Positions 24,793 through 34,015 of a stretch of DNA of 64,000 bases are shown here, in pieces. The DNA lies in the NCBI RefSeq assembly GCF_900113605.1, contig NZ_FOPY01000010.1, positions 1 to 64,000 of the forward strand, written 5' to 3'. The position numbers were made by a program, and so were the translations under genes. Below the pieces are notes generated by a model. That model was not told where the DNA came from, made no database searches, and was given only the letters and a program-made list of their open reading frames with translations. Source of the stretch: Modicisalibacter xianhensis (GTDB lineage Bacteria > Pseudomonadota > Gammaproteobacteria > Pseudomonadales > Halomonadaceae). How positions within the stretch are numbered: position 1 is the first letter of the stretch; each line of letters starts with the position of its first letter.

Positions 24793-27285
24793 TCAGGCCG
24801 TCGTGGCCTGGGCCGTGGCCGAGTCCGACGGCATGGCGGTAGGGCGGAACGCGGCGATGGGATTGTCCAGCGTGCCGGCGAACTTGAGGTTCTTCGACGG
24901 ATCGGCCAGGTCGATCATCTGCCGGTTGTTGCCGAGTTGCAGGCGATTGAGGCAGGAGCGGGCGAAGGCCGGGGCGAACAGGTCGTAGCGGGCGAACTTG
25001 TCGCGATACTGCGGATGGCGGCGCTGGTAGTCGATGATGCAGTCGGCGACGCACTGCCAGAAGTCGCGTTCCTCGAACGTGCCGTCGCTGCCGCCATGCT
25101 CGACCAGGATATGCGTCAGGTAACGGAAGATGCAGTCGAACGTGTCGGTGAAGATCGACAGCACCTTGAGGTGGTCGGGCACCTCGACGGCCAGTCGCCG
25201 CACCGTGTCCGGCAGCTCGGCGTCGACGTTCATGATGGCGCTCTCTTCAGCGATGTCCTTCATGATCGCCCGGACCGGCACGTGCCCCTCGAGTTGCAGA
25301 ATCAGGTTCTCACCATGAGGCATGAAGACCAGGTCATGGGCGAAGAAACAGTGCAGCAGCGGTGTGAGATACGCTTCCAGATAGCGTTTCAGCCAGGTGC
25401 GGGTGTCGAGCCCCGAGGCCTCGATCAGTGCCGGCAGCAGGGCGTGGCCGTCCCGGTCACGGTGCAGCAGGGCCGCCATGGTCATCAGCCGCTGGCCGGG
25501 CTCGAGCAGGCCGATCGGGCTTTCCCGCCACAGACAGGCAAGCATCTTTTTATAGGGACTGTCGCGCTCGATGGCCGACTCGAAGTAGGCATTGCGATAA
25601 CCGATGGCCGCGACCTCGCGCAGCAGGGTGAAGCCGTTGGCCGCCAGGAACGGGTCATCGTCGACCAGGCGCTTGAGCCAGTCGTTGATCGCCGGGGTAC
25701 CCTGCATGTAATAGGGCGACAGGCCACGCATGAAGCCCATGTTGAGAATCGAGAGTGCCGTCTTGACGTAGCGGCGCTCGGGGCGGTGGGCGTTGAACAG
25801 GGTGCGGATCGATTGCTGGGCACGATAGCCATCCTCGCCGCTGCCCAGGCAGACGATGCGCTGACTGGCGATCTCGCCGGCGAAGGTGATGGCCAGCTTG
25901 TTGTGCCACTGCCAGGGATGGATTGGCATGAACAGGTAGTCCTGCGGGTCCAGGCCAAGGTCGACGAGTCGGCGCTCGAAGTCGCTCACCGTGGTATTGC
26001 CGAGCTCCTCGTCGAGCAGCATCGTGTAGGAAAGCGAGGCCGAACAGGTGAAACGGGCGTGCTCGCGATGCACGGCCAGCCACACCAGATGGATCTCGGC
26101 GCCGGCCTCGGGGGCATAGGCGTGATAGTCGACGCCATCGAAACCGATGCGGCCATTGTTGGCTACGAAGGCCGGGTGCCCTTCGGTCATGGCGGTCTCG
26201 ATGGTCTGGAAATCGGCAAGTGCCAGGGTGCTGGCATCGAGCCGCTGGCTGGCCAGCTTGTAGGCGCTGCCGAACAGGGTGCTGCTGATTTCTTCCAGAT
26301 AGACCGGCAGGGTCTCGTGGTCGATGCCCAGCACATCACGGAATTCGATGATGAAATGCTGGGCATCCAGCTCGGCGGAGCGGTCGCCGACGAACTTCTC
26401 GATTGAGCCAGCCTCGATCCACCAGTGGTCGAGTTGCATTACCCGGGCGCGGAACCGGTAGCGGATGTCCTGGTCGGGTACGCGCAGCTCGTAGTGTCCC
26501 CAGTCACCGTCGCGTACCAGGCAGGTGGGCTCCAGCAACAGCTCGTGGGTGAATTCGGCGATGGCCTTGCGGATCAGCAGCCGATTGGCCTGGGCCCACA
26601 GGGCGGGTTGAAGGTGATCGGTGGTTACCTGGGCGGTGGTCGGACGGGTTGGCATGTCTGTTGTCTTTTCCTGAGTGAGTTCGTCAAGCTCGCGCCGTTC
26701 GGCGGCCTGGAACTGGGCGCGGGTACAGAAAGCCAGATGGGCGGTCTTTTCCGGCAGCGCGACCTGGCGGTCGTAAGCGAAGCCCACCCGGCGGTTGAGC
26801 GGATGGATCCTGGCGTTGTTCACGTCGGGCTCGACCACCACGCGCCGGGTATCGGCTGCGCTGAACATCAGGTGCATGACTGTGCTCAGCACGCCCCAAC
26901 TGAAGCGGTGAATGCGTTTCTCGACGGGAGCGACGAGGAAATGCATGCCGCGATCGCCCGGCTGGACCGGGTAATGCGCGCCGATGGGGTCATGCTCTGG
27001 CTGGTAGCACTCGACCAGAAACGCCGGCCGATCCTCGAAGAAACCGAGGAAGGCCTGGCTATGGGTACTGTCGTGCATGGCCTGATAGAACGCCTGGACC
27101 TGGGCGACGCTGTCGCCGTTCATGCCCCAGAATCGGGCGTACTCGCGGCTGACCCAGTCATGGATCAGGGCGATGTCGTGGGGCAGGCGAACGGCACGCA
27201 GGTGAAAACGGCCGAGTCCTGGCACGTCGTGAGTGAAGCGGATCTTTGGGTCGTACAGGGCACTGAGGAATGGTGTCGTCGTCAT
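24793..27285 (-). CDS. dfoC: Desferrioxamine-type siderophore synthetase: acyltransferase fused to NIS synthetase (DfoC)
   Basis: About 830 residues joining two enzymes. Residues 1 to about 190 are a GNAT-type acyltransferase like DesC (LGRFHLRAVRLPHDIALIHD, MHFLVAPVEKRIHRFSWG) that acylates an N-hydroxydiamine with succinyl-CoA. Residues about 205-830 are an IucA/IucC-type (NIS) synthetase like DesD, with HPWQWHNKLAITFAGE, KTALSILNMGFMRGLSPYYM and the ATP-site motif HGENLILQLEGHVPVR. The synthetase joins and closes hydroxamate units. The same fusion is known as DfoC in Erwinia. The ATG at 27285 overlaps the MFS stop by 4 bases. It is the last gene of the dfo group. Confidence 0.93.
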   Translation of the reverse strand: MTTTPFLSALYDPKIRFTHDVPGLGRFHLRAVRLPHDIALIHDWVSREYARFWGMNGDSVAQVQAFYQAMHDSTHSQAFLGFFEDRPAFLVECYQPEHDPIGAHYPVQPGDRGMHFLVAPVEKRIHRFSWGVLSTVMHLMFSAADTRRVVVEPDVNNARIHPLNRRVGFAYDRQVALPEKTAHLAFCTRAQFQAAERRELDELTQEKTTDMPTRPTTAQVTTDHLQPALWAQANRLLIRKAIAEFTHELLLEPTCLVRDGDWGHYELRVPDQDIRYRFRARVMQLDHWWIEAGSIEKFVGDRSAELDAQHFIIEFRDVLGIDHETLPVYLEEISSTLFGSAYKLASQRLDASTLALADFQTIETAMTEGHPAFVANNGRIGFDGVDYHAYAPEAGAEIHLVWLAVHREHARFTCSASLSYTMLLDEELGNTTVSDFERRLVDLGLDPQDYLFMPIHPWQWHNKLAITFAGEIASQRIVCLGSGEDGYRAQQSIRTLFNAHRPERRYVKTALSILNMGFMRGLSPYYMQGTPAINDWLKRLVDDDPFLAANGFTLLREVAAIGYRNAYFESAIERDSPYKKMLACLWRESPIGLLEPGQRLMTMAALLHRDRDGHALLPALIEASGLDTRTWLKRYLEAYLTPLLHCFFAHDLVFMPHGENLILQLEGHVPVRAIMKDIAEESAIMNVDAELPDTVRRLAVEVPDHLKVLSIFTDTFDCIFRYLTHILVEHGGSDGTFEERDFWQCVADCIIDYQRRHPQYRDKFARYDLFAPAFARSCLNRLQLGNNRQMIDLADPSKNLKFAGTLDNPIAAFRPTAMPSDSATAQATTA

Positions 27286-28496
27286 TGCGAAAGACCTCTC
27301 GCACGGTAGGGCGCAGCCGGGCTGGGCATGTCCGCCTGGCGCGGGGTCAGCACAGGCTGCAGCAACAGGGGAAAGAGCAGGGCCGTCGCTACGAAACCCA
27401 GCGCGGCCATGAAAAAGGGGCTGGCCAGCCCGAAGGCACTGACCGTCGAGCCAGCGGCGAACGAGGCGCCGAGTACCCCCAGGTTCTGGAAGATGTGCGC
27501 CTTGCTGTAATCGCTGGCGTAGCTGTCCGGTGTCCCGGACGCGAAGATCAGCACCTCGAGGCGTACAGTGACCTGGAACAGCGCCCAGCCGAACAGGACG
27601 CGCCCGATGAGGACCACCGGGGCCAGCGGGCTGGCCTGTAGCAACAGGCCGGCGGCCCCCAGTACCAGCAGGACCGCCAGGCGCTCCCCGGGCCGGCCGC
27701 CTTGACGTCGGGCGTGGGCGTTCCATACCAGCGCCAGCAGAGCGACCGCGCCGGGAATGGCAAAGACCAGTGCCGACATGCTGGCATTGACCAGTCCGGA
27801 CACCGTTTCCCAATGCAGCACGAAGAACGGCCGGATCAAAAAGGCGCTGAAGTAGAACATCAGCATCACCAGGCCCAGGCGAATGATGCCGTGACCGCTG
27901 GGGCGTATCGTGGAAGCCGGCGTCTCGGCGGCGGTGTCGGCTGTCGGACGGTGGACACCTCGCATGACCAGGAAAAGGCACACCGCGACCTGAATCACGT
28001 CGCTGACGGCCATGACCAGGAAGATATCGCGCGCCTCGCCGTGATCGAGAGCCACCCCGCCCAGCAAGGCGCCGAGGATGCCGCCGAAGTGCACCACGAC
28101 CGACAGCACGCCGATGGTGCCGGCGTGACTGTCGCGGTGTTCCAGGCGCATGACGTAGGGATAGATGAGCAGATAGCTGGCCTTGAACACCAGCATGGCC
28201 ATCGACACTACCCAGAACGCCAGTACATCCCTCAGCGTGTAGCAGGTTATGCACAGCACGCCGGCAGCCACCTGGGTATAGATGAGCAGTACCAGCGGAT
28301 CGATGCGCCTGGCCAGGCGCGCCCAGGCAGGCAGTGCGAGCATGACCGTCAGGCAGGCCGCCGCCAGGTACAGCCCGACATGAAGCGGGCTTTCGATGCC
28401 GAAGCGTCCGGCGAAGAACTGCGGATAGAACGGCAACAGCATCGAGTCGCTGACCACGGCTACGGCGGTCATGCCGATCAACAGCCCCTTGAGCAT
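27282..28496 (-). CDS. MFS transporter, probable siderophore exporter
   Basis: A 404-residue major facilitator with 12 predicted helices, including GLLIGMTAVAVVSDSMLLPFYPQFF at the start. It is nested between dfoA and dfoC, overlapping the first by one base and the second by four, so it is translated as part of the siderophore operon. Exporters of this superfamily release finished NIS siderophores in many bacteria; here the role rests on that position. Confidence 0.85.
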   Translation of the reverse strand: MLKGLLIGMTAVAVVSDSMLLPFYPQFFAGRFGIESPLHVGLYLAAACLTVMLALPAWARLARRIDPLVLLIYTQVAAGVLCITCYTLRDVLAFWVVSMAMLVFKASYLLIYPYVMRLEHRDSHAGTIGVLSVVVHFGGILGALLGGVALDHGEARDIFLVMAVSDVIQVAVCLFLVMRGVHRPTADTAAETPASTIRPSGHGIIRLGLVMLMFYFSAFLIRPFFVLHWETVSGLVNASMSALVFAIPGAVALLALVWNAHARRQGGRPGERLAVLLVLGAAGLLLQASPLAPVVLIGRVLFGWALFQVTVRLEVLIFASGTPDSYASDYSKAHIFQNLGVLGASFAAGSTVSAFGLASPFFMAALGFVATALLFPLLLQPVLTPRQADMPSPAAPYRARGLSQ

Positions 28497-29821
28497 CAGG
28501 CGGTCATCCGTTGCGGGCGGAACACGGCTTCGTCGGGAGCACCGAAGGTCTGGAACGCGATGCGCCGCTCGATGGGATAATGCTCGATGCCGCTGAGCTC
28601 GCGGATGATGCAGGCGTTGCGGTAGCAGGCCATGCCCAGGTCCGGTGCCGCCAGCCCGTGGGTATGCAGTTCGGCATTCTGGACGAAAATCCGGGAGTGC
28701 GAGCGGTCGATGCTGTAGTGACGGTCGACCGCGAAGCGCCCGTGAGAGTCGCGGCGGATATGTGAGCCGATCGGCGCCAGGAAGGCCGGTTCCTCGTAGC
28801 GGTAACCGGTGGCCAGTACCAGCGCCTGGGTGCGATGCCGGTAGTACTGTGCCTGCTCGGTATGCAGCAGGGTCAGGTCGAATTCACCGCTGGCGGGATC
28901 GAAGCGACAGCCCTCGAGCTGGGCATTGGTGAACAGGTGGGTGTCGAGTTTGCCGCCGAGCTGCTTGGTGTACAGCAGATCGTAGATGGCGTTGATCAGG
29001 TCCAGGTCGATGCCCTTGTACAACCCGGTCTGCGAGCGCATCAGCGCGTCGCGGGTAGTCTCGGGCAAGGCATGGAAGTAGTCGATGTACTCCGGGGAGG
29101 TCATCTCCAGCGTCAGCTTGCCGTACTCCAGTGGAAAGAAGCGCGGCGAGCGGGTAACCCAGTTGAGGGTATAGCCGTAGCGGTCGATGTCCTGCAGCAG
29201 GTCCTTGTAGATTTCCGCCGCACTCTGGCCGCTGCCGACCAGCGTGATGGCCTCCTTGGCCTGCAGCTCCGCCTTGTTGTCCAGATACTGGCCGCTATGC
29301 ACGACCCGCTCGGCATGGGGGCGGCAGCTCTCGGGCAGCCAGGGGCGGGTGCCGGTGCCCAGCACCAGCTTGCGGGCCCGATAGCTGACCGGCTCTCCGC
29401 GCCGGGTATCCAGGCAGCGCACCACGTAATGGTCCTGCTGCGCGTCGTAGTCGATGCGCTGCACGTCCTGTTGGAAGCGGAGCGACGACAACTGGCCGAC
29501 CGCCCACTGGCAGTACTGGTTGTACTCGTTGCGCAGCAGGAAGAAGTCCTCGCGGATATAGAACGAGTAGATCTTGCCCTGCGCCTTGAGATAGTTGAGG
29601 AAGCTGAAGCGGCTGGTGGGTTCGGCCAGTGTGACCAGATCGGCCAGAAACGGAGTCTGCAGGGTGGCATCCTCCAGGAGCATGCCGGGGTGCCAGTCGA
29701 AACCGGCGCTGCGCTCGAGGAAAAGCCCGTCGAGGTCATCCAGGGGCTCGGTCAGGCAGGCGAGGCCCAGATTGAACGGGCCCAGGCCGATGGCGATGAA
29801 GTCGTAGGTCTTGTCGTGCAT
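28496..29821 (-). CDS. dfoA: Diamine N-hydroxylase of siderophore synthesis (DfoA/DesB-like)
   Basis: A 441-residue flavin monooxygenase of the lysine N6-hydroxylase/ornithine N5-oxygenase family. The FAD site is IGLGPFNLGLACL (residues 11-23), the NADPH site is LVGSGQSAAEIYKDL (about residue 200), and the late ATGYRYEEP motif is near residue 345. In the desferrioxamine pathway this enzyme hydroxylates cadaverine (or putrescine) made by the decarboxylase encoded upstream. The gap to dfoJ is 23 bases. Length and motif order are normal. The precise diamine is not readable from the sequence. Confidence 0.93.
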   Translation of the reverse strand: MHDKTYDFIAIGLGPFNLGLACLTEPLDDLDGLFLERSAGFDWHPGMLLEDATLQTPFLADLVTLAEPTSRFSFLNYLKAQGKIYSFYIREDFFLLRNEYNQYCQWAVGQLSSLRFQQDVQRIDYDAQQDHYVVRCLDTRRGEPVSYRARKLVLGTGTRPWLPESCRPHAERVVHSGQYLDNKAELQAKEAITLVGSGQSAAEIYKDLLQDIDRYGYTLNWVTRSPRFFPLEYGKLTLEMTSPEYIDYFHALPETTRDALMRSQTGLYKGIDLDLINAIYDLLYTKQLGGKLDTHLFTNAQLEGCRFDPASGEFDLTLLHTEQAQYYRHRTQALVLATGYRYEEPAFLAPIGSHIRRDSHGRFAVDRHYSIDRSHSRIFVQNAELHTHGLAAPDLGMACYRNACIIRELSGIEHYPIERRIAFQTFGAPDEAVFRPQRMTA

Positions 29822-29844
29822 GGCGTGTCTTCCTTGAAGAACCG

Positions 29845-31428
29845 TCAGGACAGGGCGCGCGTGGCGCGAGCATGGGCCGGGGTGGTCAGGGCATGCCGGG
29901 TCAGGTAGTTAGCGCCGTGATGCTTGATGCGCTCGGCGATGACCTGCAGGTCGGCCACGCTGGTTTCCGGATTGAGCAGGGTGAACTTGAGGAACTGGTG
30001 GCCGTCGAGACGGGTCGCTGCGATCACGGCCTCGCCGGAACGCGACAGCGCCTGGCGGATGTAGGCGTTGGCGGCGTCGAGCACATCGTCGGGTACGGGC
30101 GTTTCGGGGCGGTAGCGGAACACCAGCGTGCTGAGCTGCGGGGCGACGGCAATCTCCAGCTCGCTGTCGTCCTGCAGGGCGCGGTAGGCGTCGTGGGCCA
30201 GGGCGATGACATGATCGAACAATTCGCCAAGCTGGTCGGCCCCCATCAGGCGCAGTGTCATCCACAGTTTCAGGGCATCGAAGCGCCGCGTGGTCTGCAG
30301 GCTCTTGTTGACCAGGTCGGGCGTGCCTTCGCTGGCCTGACTGGCGGGGTTGAGGTAGTCGGCATGATAGGTGACATGGCCCAGCATGCGACGATCCCGG
30401 ACCAGGAAGGCACTGCAACTCACCGGCTGGAAAAAGCTCTTGTGGTAATCGACGCTCACCGAATCGGCGCATTCGATACCTGCAAGCCAATGGCGGTGGC
30501 GTGTCGACACCAGCAATCCACCCCCATAGGCCGCATCGACATGCATCCACAGCGCATGCCGGCGGCACAGCGCTGCAATATCATTCAGCGGGTCGATACT
30601 GCCGAAATCCGTGGTGCCGGCGGTGGCTACCACGGCGACGGGAATCAGACCGTCTCGTCGGCAGCGCTCGATCTCCCGTTCGAGCGCCCGAGTGTCCATG
30701 CGGTAGTTCGCATCGCAGGCCACGGGAACCACGGCATTGTGGCCCAGGCCAAGCAGGGCGGCGGCCTTCTGCAGGCTGAAGTGGCTAACCTGCGAGGCCA
30801 GGATGCGCAGGCGTCCAGCCTCTGCCGGCAGGCCGTGCGTCTGGTTGCCGATATGGCCCTCGATACCGGCGCAGTAGCGGTCTCGTGCAAGCAGCAGCGC
30901 CATGAGGTTGGACTGCGTACCGCCGCTGGTAAAGGCACCATCGGCACGTGGCCCCAGCCCGATACGCTGGGTCGTCCAGTCGATCAGGTGCTGCTCGATG
31001 AAGGTGCCACCGGCGCTCTGGTCCCAAGTTTCCACTGCGGTGTTGATCGGGGCGGTAATCGCTTCGGCCAGGATCGCGGGCAGGGTGACCGGACAATTCA
31101 GATGGGCGACATAACGCGGGTGGTGAAAGTACACGGCATCGTCGAGATACAGGTGTTCGACCTCGTCCAGTACCGCATCGAGATCGCCCAGGTGCCGGTC
31201 CAGGTCCACCAAGGCGAAGCGTGCTTTCATCTCCTCGGGCAGAACGCCCGTGAAAGGCCGGTCGACCGAGGCCACCTTGCGTTTGACGAGATCGACACAA
31301 CGCAGCATGCCCTGGAGATAGCCATCGGCGTTGTGGGCGTTGAACAACTGGTCGTCCTTGAGGCCCGACTGGGTCAGGTCGGTGAAGCGGATGGGAATGG
31401 CCGTTTGGGGTGCAGCAACATGGCTCAT
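29845..31428 (-). CDS. dfoJ: PLP-dependent amino acid decarboxylase of siderophore synthesis (DfoJ/DesA-like)
   Basis: About 527 residues of the group II PLP decarboxylases. The segments DAVYFHHPRYVAHLNCPV and TWDQSAGGTFIEQHLIDW are those of DesA, and FTSGGTQSNLMALLLARD is the cofactor phosphate site. The PLP lysine is in SVDYHKSFFQP. In desferrioxamine synthesis it makes cadaverine from lysine, and relatives act on ornithine or diaminobutyrate. The ATG at 31428 is chosen because AAAGGTGAT precedes it; an upstream in-frame ATG at 31491 lacks support. It is the first gene of the dfo operon, with a Fur-like site about 80 bases upstream. Confidence 0.94.
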   Translation of the reverse strand: MSHVAAPQTAIPIRFTDLTQSGLKDDQLFNAHNADGYLQGMLRCVDLVKRKVASVDRPFTGVLPEEMKARFALVDLDRHLGDLDAVLDEVEHLYLDDAVYFHHPRYVAHLNCPVTLPAILAEAITAPINTAVETWDQSAGGTFIEQHLIDWTTQRIGLGPRADGAFTSGGTQSNLMALLLARDRYCAGIEGHIGNQTHGLPAEAGRLRILASQVSHFSLQKAAALLGLGHNAVVPVACDANYRMDTRALEREIERCRRDGLIPVAVVATAGTTDFGSIDPLNDIAALCRRHALWMHVDAAYGGGLLVSTRHRHWLAGIECADSVSVDYHKSFFQPVSCSAFLVRDRRMLGHVTYHADYLNPASQASEGTPDLVNKSLQTTRRFDALKLWMTLRLMGADQLGELFDHVIALAHDAYRALQDDSELEIAVAPQLSTLVFRYRPETPVPDDVLDAANAYIRQALSRSGEAVIAATRLDGHQFLKFTLLNPETSVADLQVIAERIKHHGANYLTRHALTTPAHARATRALS

Positions 31429-31507
31429 GACATCACCTTTCCTAGTTCGATTCGTATCGCGTGCCGTGTGGCGATGACGCGTGCCCGGCATCGTATGTCC
31501 TTCTTCT

Positions 31508-31528
31508 TTGCGAATGGTTATTGTTTTC
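31508..31528 (-). promoter_or_regulatory. Fur-box-like site upstream of dfoJ
   Basis: Read on the minus strand, ACAATAACCATTCGCAAAG is a weaker match to Fur sites (nine of twelve bases of one half, by eye). It lies in the 305-base gap between the receptor gene's terminator and dfoJ, where the dfo promoter must be. Confidence 0.45.
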
Positions 31529-31683
31529 TTTGTCTCGTTGAAGAAGACGAACCCGGCACGAATTCCTGAACCCGGAAAAGGAAATTTTTTGTAAATGAAG
31601 TGTTAGTCGAGTAGTGACAAAGAATGAGGGGAAGTTTGGTCACGGCGTGAGGTGCCAACGACGTGGAGGAGGCCGGAACAACA

Positions 31684-31712
31684 ACGGCCAGGTACCGTCA
31701 GGCCCTGGCCGT
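31684..31712 (-). terminator. Terminator of the FoxA/FhuA-like receptor gene
   Basis: A 9-base-pair stem (31684-31692 with 31704-31712) has an 11-base loop. TTGTTGTT-like sequence follows on the minus strand. It lies 22 bases beyond the receptor stop at 31734 and separates it from dfoJ. Confidence 0.75.
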
Positions 31713-31733
31713 AGCAGGTGGCAGCAAATCACA

Positions 31734-33830
31734 TCAGAAGTTGTAGCTGACCGTTGCCATCACGTTGCGCTCTTCGCCGAAGTAGCAGTAATTGATGTCG
31801 TAGCAGGACGCGACGTATTCCTTGTCCAGCAGGTTGTGCACATTGACGCGGGCACTGACGCCTTCCAGGCCGACCTGGCTGAAGTCATAGCCGAGCATGG
31901 CGTCGACCAGCGTGTAATCCGGCAGCGTCTCGGTATTGGCCTCGTCGACCCAGATGTCGGCGTAGTGGCGCACGCCCAGGCCGGTTTCCAGGCCGGCCAG
32001 GCTGCCACGGTCGAAGCCGTAGTTGACCCAGACGCTGGCCTGATGGCGCGGCACCTGGTTGGCGGTATTGCCTTCAGTGTCGTCCTCGGTCTCGACATAG
32101 GTGACGTCAGTGTAGGTGTAGCTGGCCTGCAGGCTCAGGTTGTCGGTGAGCTGGGTATGGGATTCCAGCTCGACCCCCTGGGATTCGATCTCGCCGACCG
32201 CACGATAGAAGCTTTCGTTGGGGTCCTTGGTCGACACGTTTTCCTGGGTGATGTGGAACAGCGCAATGCTGTAGCGGTCCTGCGTGCCAGCCGGCTGGTA
32301 CTTGAGCCCGGCTTCGACCTGTTCACCCTCGGTCGGCTCCAGCAGATCGCCGTTCTCGTCCGTCGTGGCGTTGGGCGTGAACGAGGTCGAGTAACTCAGG
32401 TACGGCGCGACTCCGTTATCGAAGTGATACAGCAACCCGGCACGGCCACTGACCTGAGTGTCGTCGAGTTCACTGCGAGTGCCGAGCGTGTGATTGGTAT
32501 TTTCGATGTCGACCCAGTCGTTGCGAAGGCCCAGCACCAGATGCCAGTTGTCCAGGGTCATCTGGTCCTGCAGATAGACGCCAGTCTGGCTGAGTTCACG
32601 TGTCTGGTTGTCGGTATAAGTGATCAATACATCACTGCCATACTGGGGATTCGTCACGTCCAGATTACCGGCCGAGCCCGAGTCCCAGGTGACATCATTT
32701 TCACGCTGCTGATAGTCGGCGCCGAACAGCAGGGTATGCTCGACCGCGCCGGTTGCCAGGCGAGCCTCGAGCTGGTTGTCCACCGTCCATGCCTGCAGGT
32801 CTTCTTTGCCGCCCGAGGCGTAGCGAACCAGCTCCGTGTCCGAGGCCCAGCCGTAGGCATAGACCTGCTGCAGCTCGACATCGGAGTTCAAGTAACGTGC
32901 CCGCTGACGGAACGTCAGATCGTCATTGAAACGGTGATCGAATTCATAGCCGAACTGGCGCTGGGTGCGCTCGAACTTTTCAAAGTCCTCTTCCCCTTCG
33001 AAGAATTCGTTATCGATCTTGACGCCATTGCGGCTTTCCACCGTGCCTTCGAAGGGCAAGCCGGAGTGGTAGCCGCCCTCAGGATCCTTCTGCAGGTAAG
33101 CCTGCAGGGTCAGGCTGGTATCGTTGGAGATATCCCAGGTCAAAGAAGGCGCGATGGCGTAGCGTTCTTCCTCGACCGGGCCGAACTGCGTATTGGCGGC
33201 TTGCCCCAGCCCGATCAGGCGATAGGCGACACGGTGCTCGTCATCCAACGGGCCGGTGATGTCAAAGGCAGCGCTGCGCTGATCGTTGGTGCCGACTCCC
33301 AGTTGGATTTCCCGTTCGGTATCGAACTCGGGGCGCTTGCTCTGCATGGCGACCAGGCCACCGGGGGACGCCCGGCCGTAGAGCACGGAAGCCGGCCCTT
33401 TGACGACTTCGATGCTTTCGAGGAAATACGGATCGATGACCATCGAGCTGTACGAGCCACTGTCGCCCATCAGCTTGAGTCCATCGAGGAAGGTATTGTT
33501 GATGCTGCCGTCGGAAAAGCCGCGCAGTACGATGTAGTCGTAGCGGTTGGACGCGCCGATCTGGTTGGAGAACACGCCGGGGATGTAGTTGGTCGCGCGC
33601 TGTACCGTCTGGGCGCCTTTCTCTTCGATGTCCTCCCGGCTGATCACCGAGACGGCCTGGGGCGTCTCGATGAAGGGCGTATCGGTCTTGGTCGCAGCCT
33701 GGCCGGTCACCGTGACCGTATCCAGCGTAGCGGCATCCTCGCCGGCCTGCTGGGCCGTGGCGGACAGGGGCAAAAGGGTAAGTCCCAGCAACCATACCGG
33801 AAGGGGGCGGTTTGACGACGTGTCCTGCAT
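31734..33830 (-). CDS. TonB-dependent hydroxamate siderophore receptor (FoxA/FhuA-like)
   Basis: A 698-residue outer-membrane receptor: signal peptide (cleavage near SATAQQ, about residue 26), a TonB-box-like DTVTVTG, a plug (about 45-170, VVKGPASVLYGRASPGGLVA) and a barrel ending in phenylalanine (TVSYNF). The cysteine pair in CYDINYCYFGEERNV is typical of the FhuA/FoxA branch that takes iron hydroxamates. The ribosome binding site is AAGGAG. It lies just before dfoJAC, so it is the best candidate for the cell's own ferrioxamine-type siderophore. A strong palindrome (Fur-like) is 20 bases upstream. No signalling extension is present. Confidence 0.93.
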   Translation of the reverse strand: MQDTSSNRPLPVWLLGLTLLPLSATAQQAGEDAATLDTVTVTGQAATKTDTPFIETPQAVSVISREDIEEKGAQTVQRATNYIPGVFSNQIGASNRYDYIVLRGFSDGSINNTFLDGLKLMGDSGSYSSMVIDPYFLESIEVVKGPASVLYGRASPGGLVAMQSKRPEFDTEREIQLGVGTNDQRSAAFDITGPLDDEHRVAYRLIGLGQAANTQFGPVEEERYAIAPSLTWDISNDTSLTLQAYLQKDPEGGYHSGLPFEGTVESRNGVKIDNEFFEGEEDFEKFERTQRQFGYEFDHRFNDDLTFRQRARYLNSDVELQQVYAYGWASDTELVRYASGGKEDLQAWTVDNQLEARLATGAVEHTLLFGADYQQRENDVTWDSGSAGNLDVTNPQYGSDVLITYTDNQTRELSQTGVYLQDQMTLDNWHLVLGLRNDWVDIENTNHTLGTRSELDDTQVSGRAGLLYHFDNGVAPYLSYSTSFTPNATTDENGDLLEPTEGEQVEAGLKYQPAGTQDRYSIALFHITQENVSTKDPNESFYRAVGEIESQGVELESHTQLTDNLSLQASYTYTDVTYVETEDDTEGNTANQVPRHQASVWVNYGFDRGSLAGLETGLGVRHYADIWVDEANTETLPDYTLVDAMLGYDFSQVGLEGVSARVNVHNLLDKEYVASCYDINYCYFGEERNVMATVSYNF

Positions 33831-33849
33831 GAATGCTCCTTACGCTCGA

Positions 33850-33876
33850 TGAATAATTATGACTGAGAATTATTCA
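33850..33876 (-). promoter_or_regulatory. Palindromic Fur-box-like operator upstream of the receptor gene
   Basis: The perfect 9-base inverted repeat TGAATAATT/AATTATTCA has a 9-base spacer. It is the clearest palindrome in the iron region and starts only 20 bases before the receptor ATG, next to the ribosome binding site, so a bound repressor would block the promoter or early transcription. Confidence 0.75.
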
Positions 33877-34015
33877 CGTTTGCGTAAGGCGTTGCGTATG
33901 CTGGATGTCGAAAATGCTATGCCATGTGACGAACCGCAGCCTGGCAAGGCGTTTGTCCCTGGCTCGATCGAGGTGGCTGGCCCGGATCTAAGGGTTCACC
34001 AAGCCTCGCTCGGCA

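Noticed and set aside
24937-26406. 489-codon open frame on the plus strand opposite dfoC
   Set aside because: Shadow of the NIS synthetase domain; no motif.
29872-31569. 565-codon open frame on the plus strand opposite dfoJ
   Set aside because: Shadow of a clear PLP decarboxylase; no protein features.
31614-33815. 733-codon open frame on the plus strand opposite the FoxA-like receptor
   Set aside because: The minus strand has a signal peptide, plug and barrel motifs; the opposite frame has none and no binding site.
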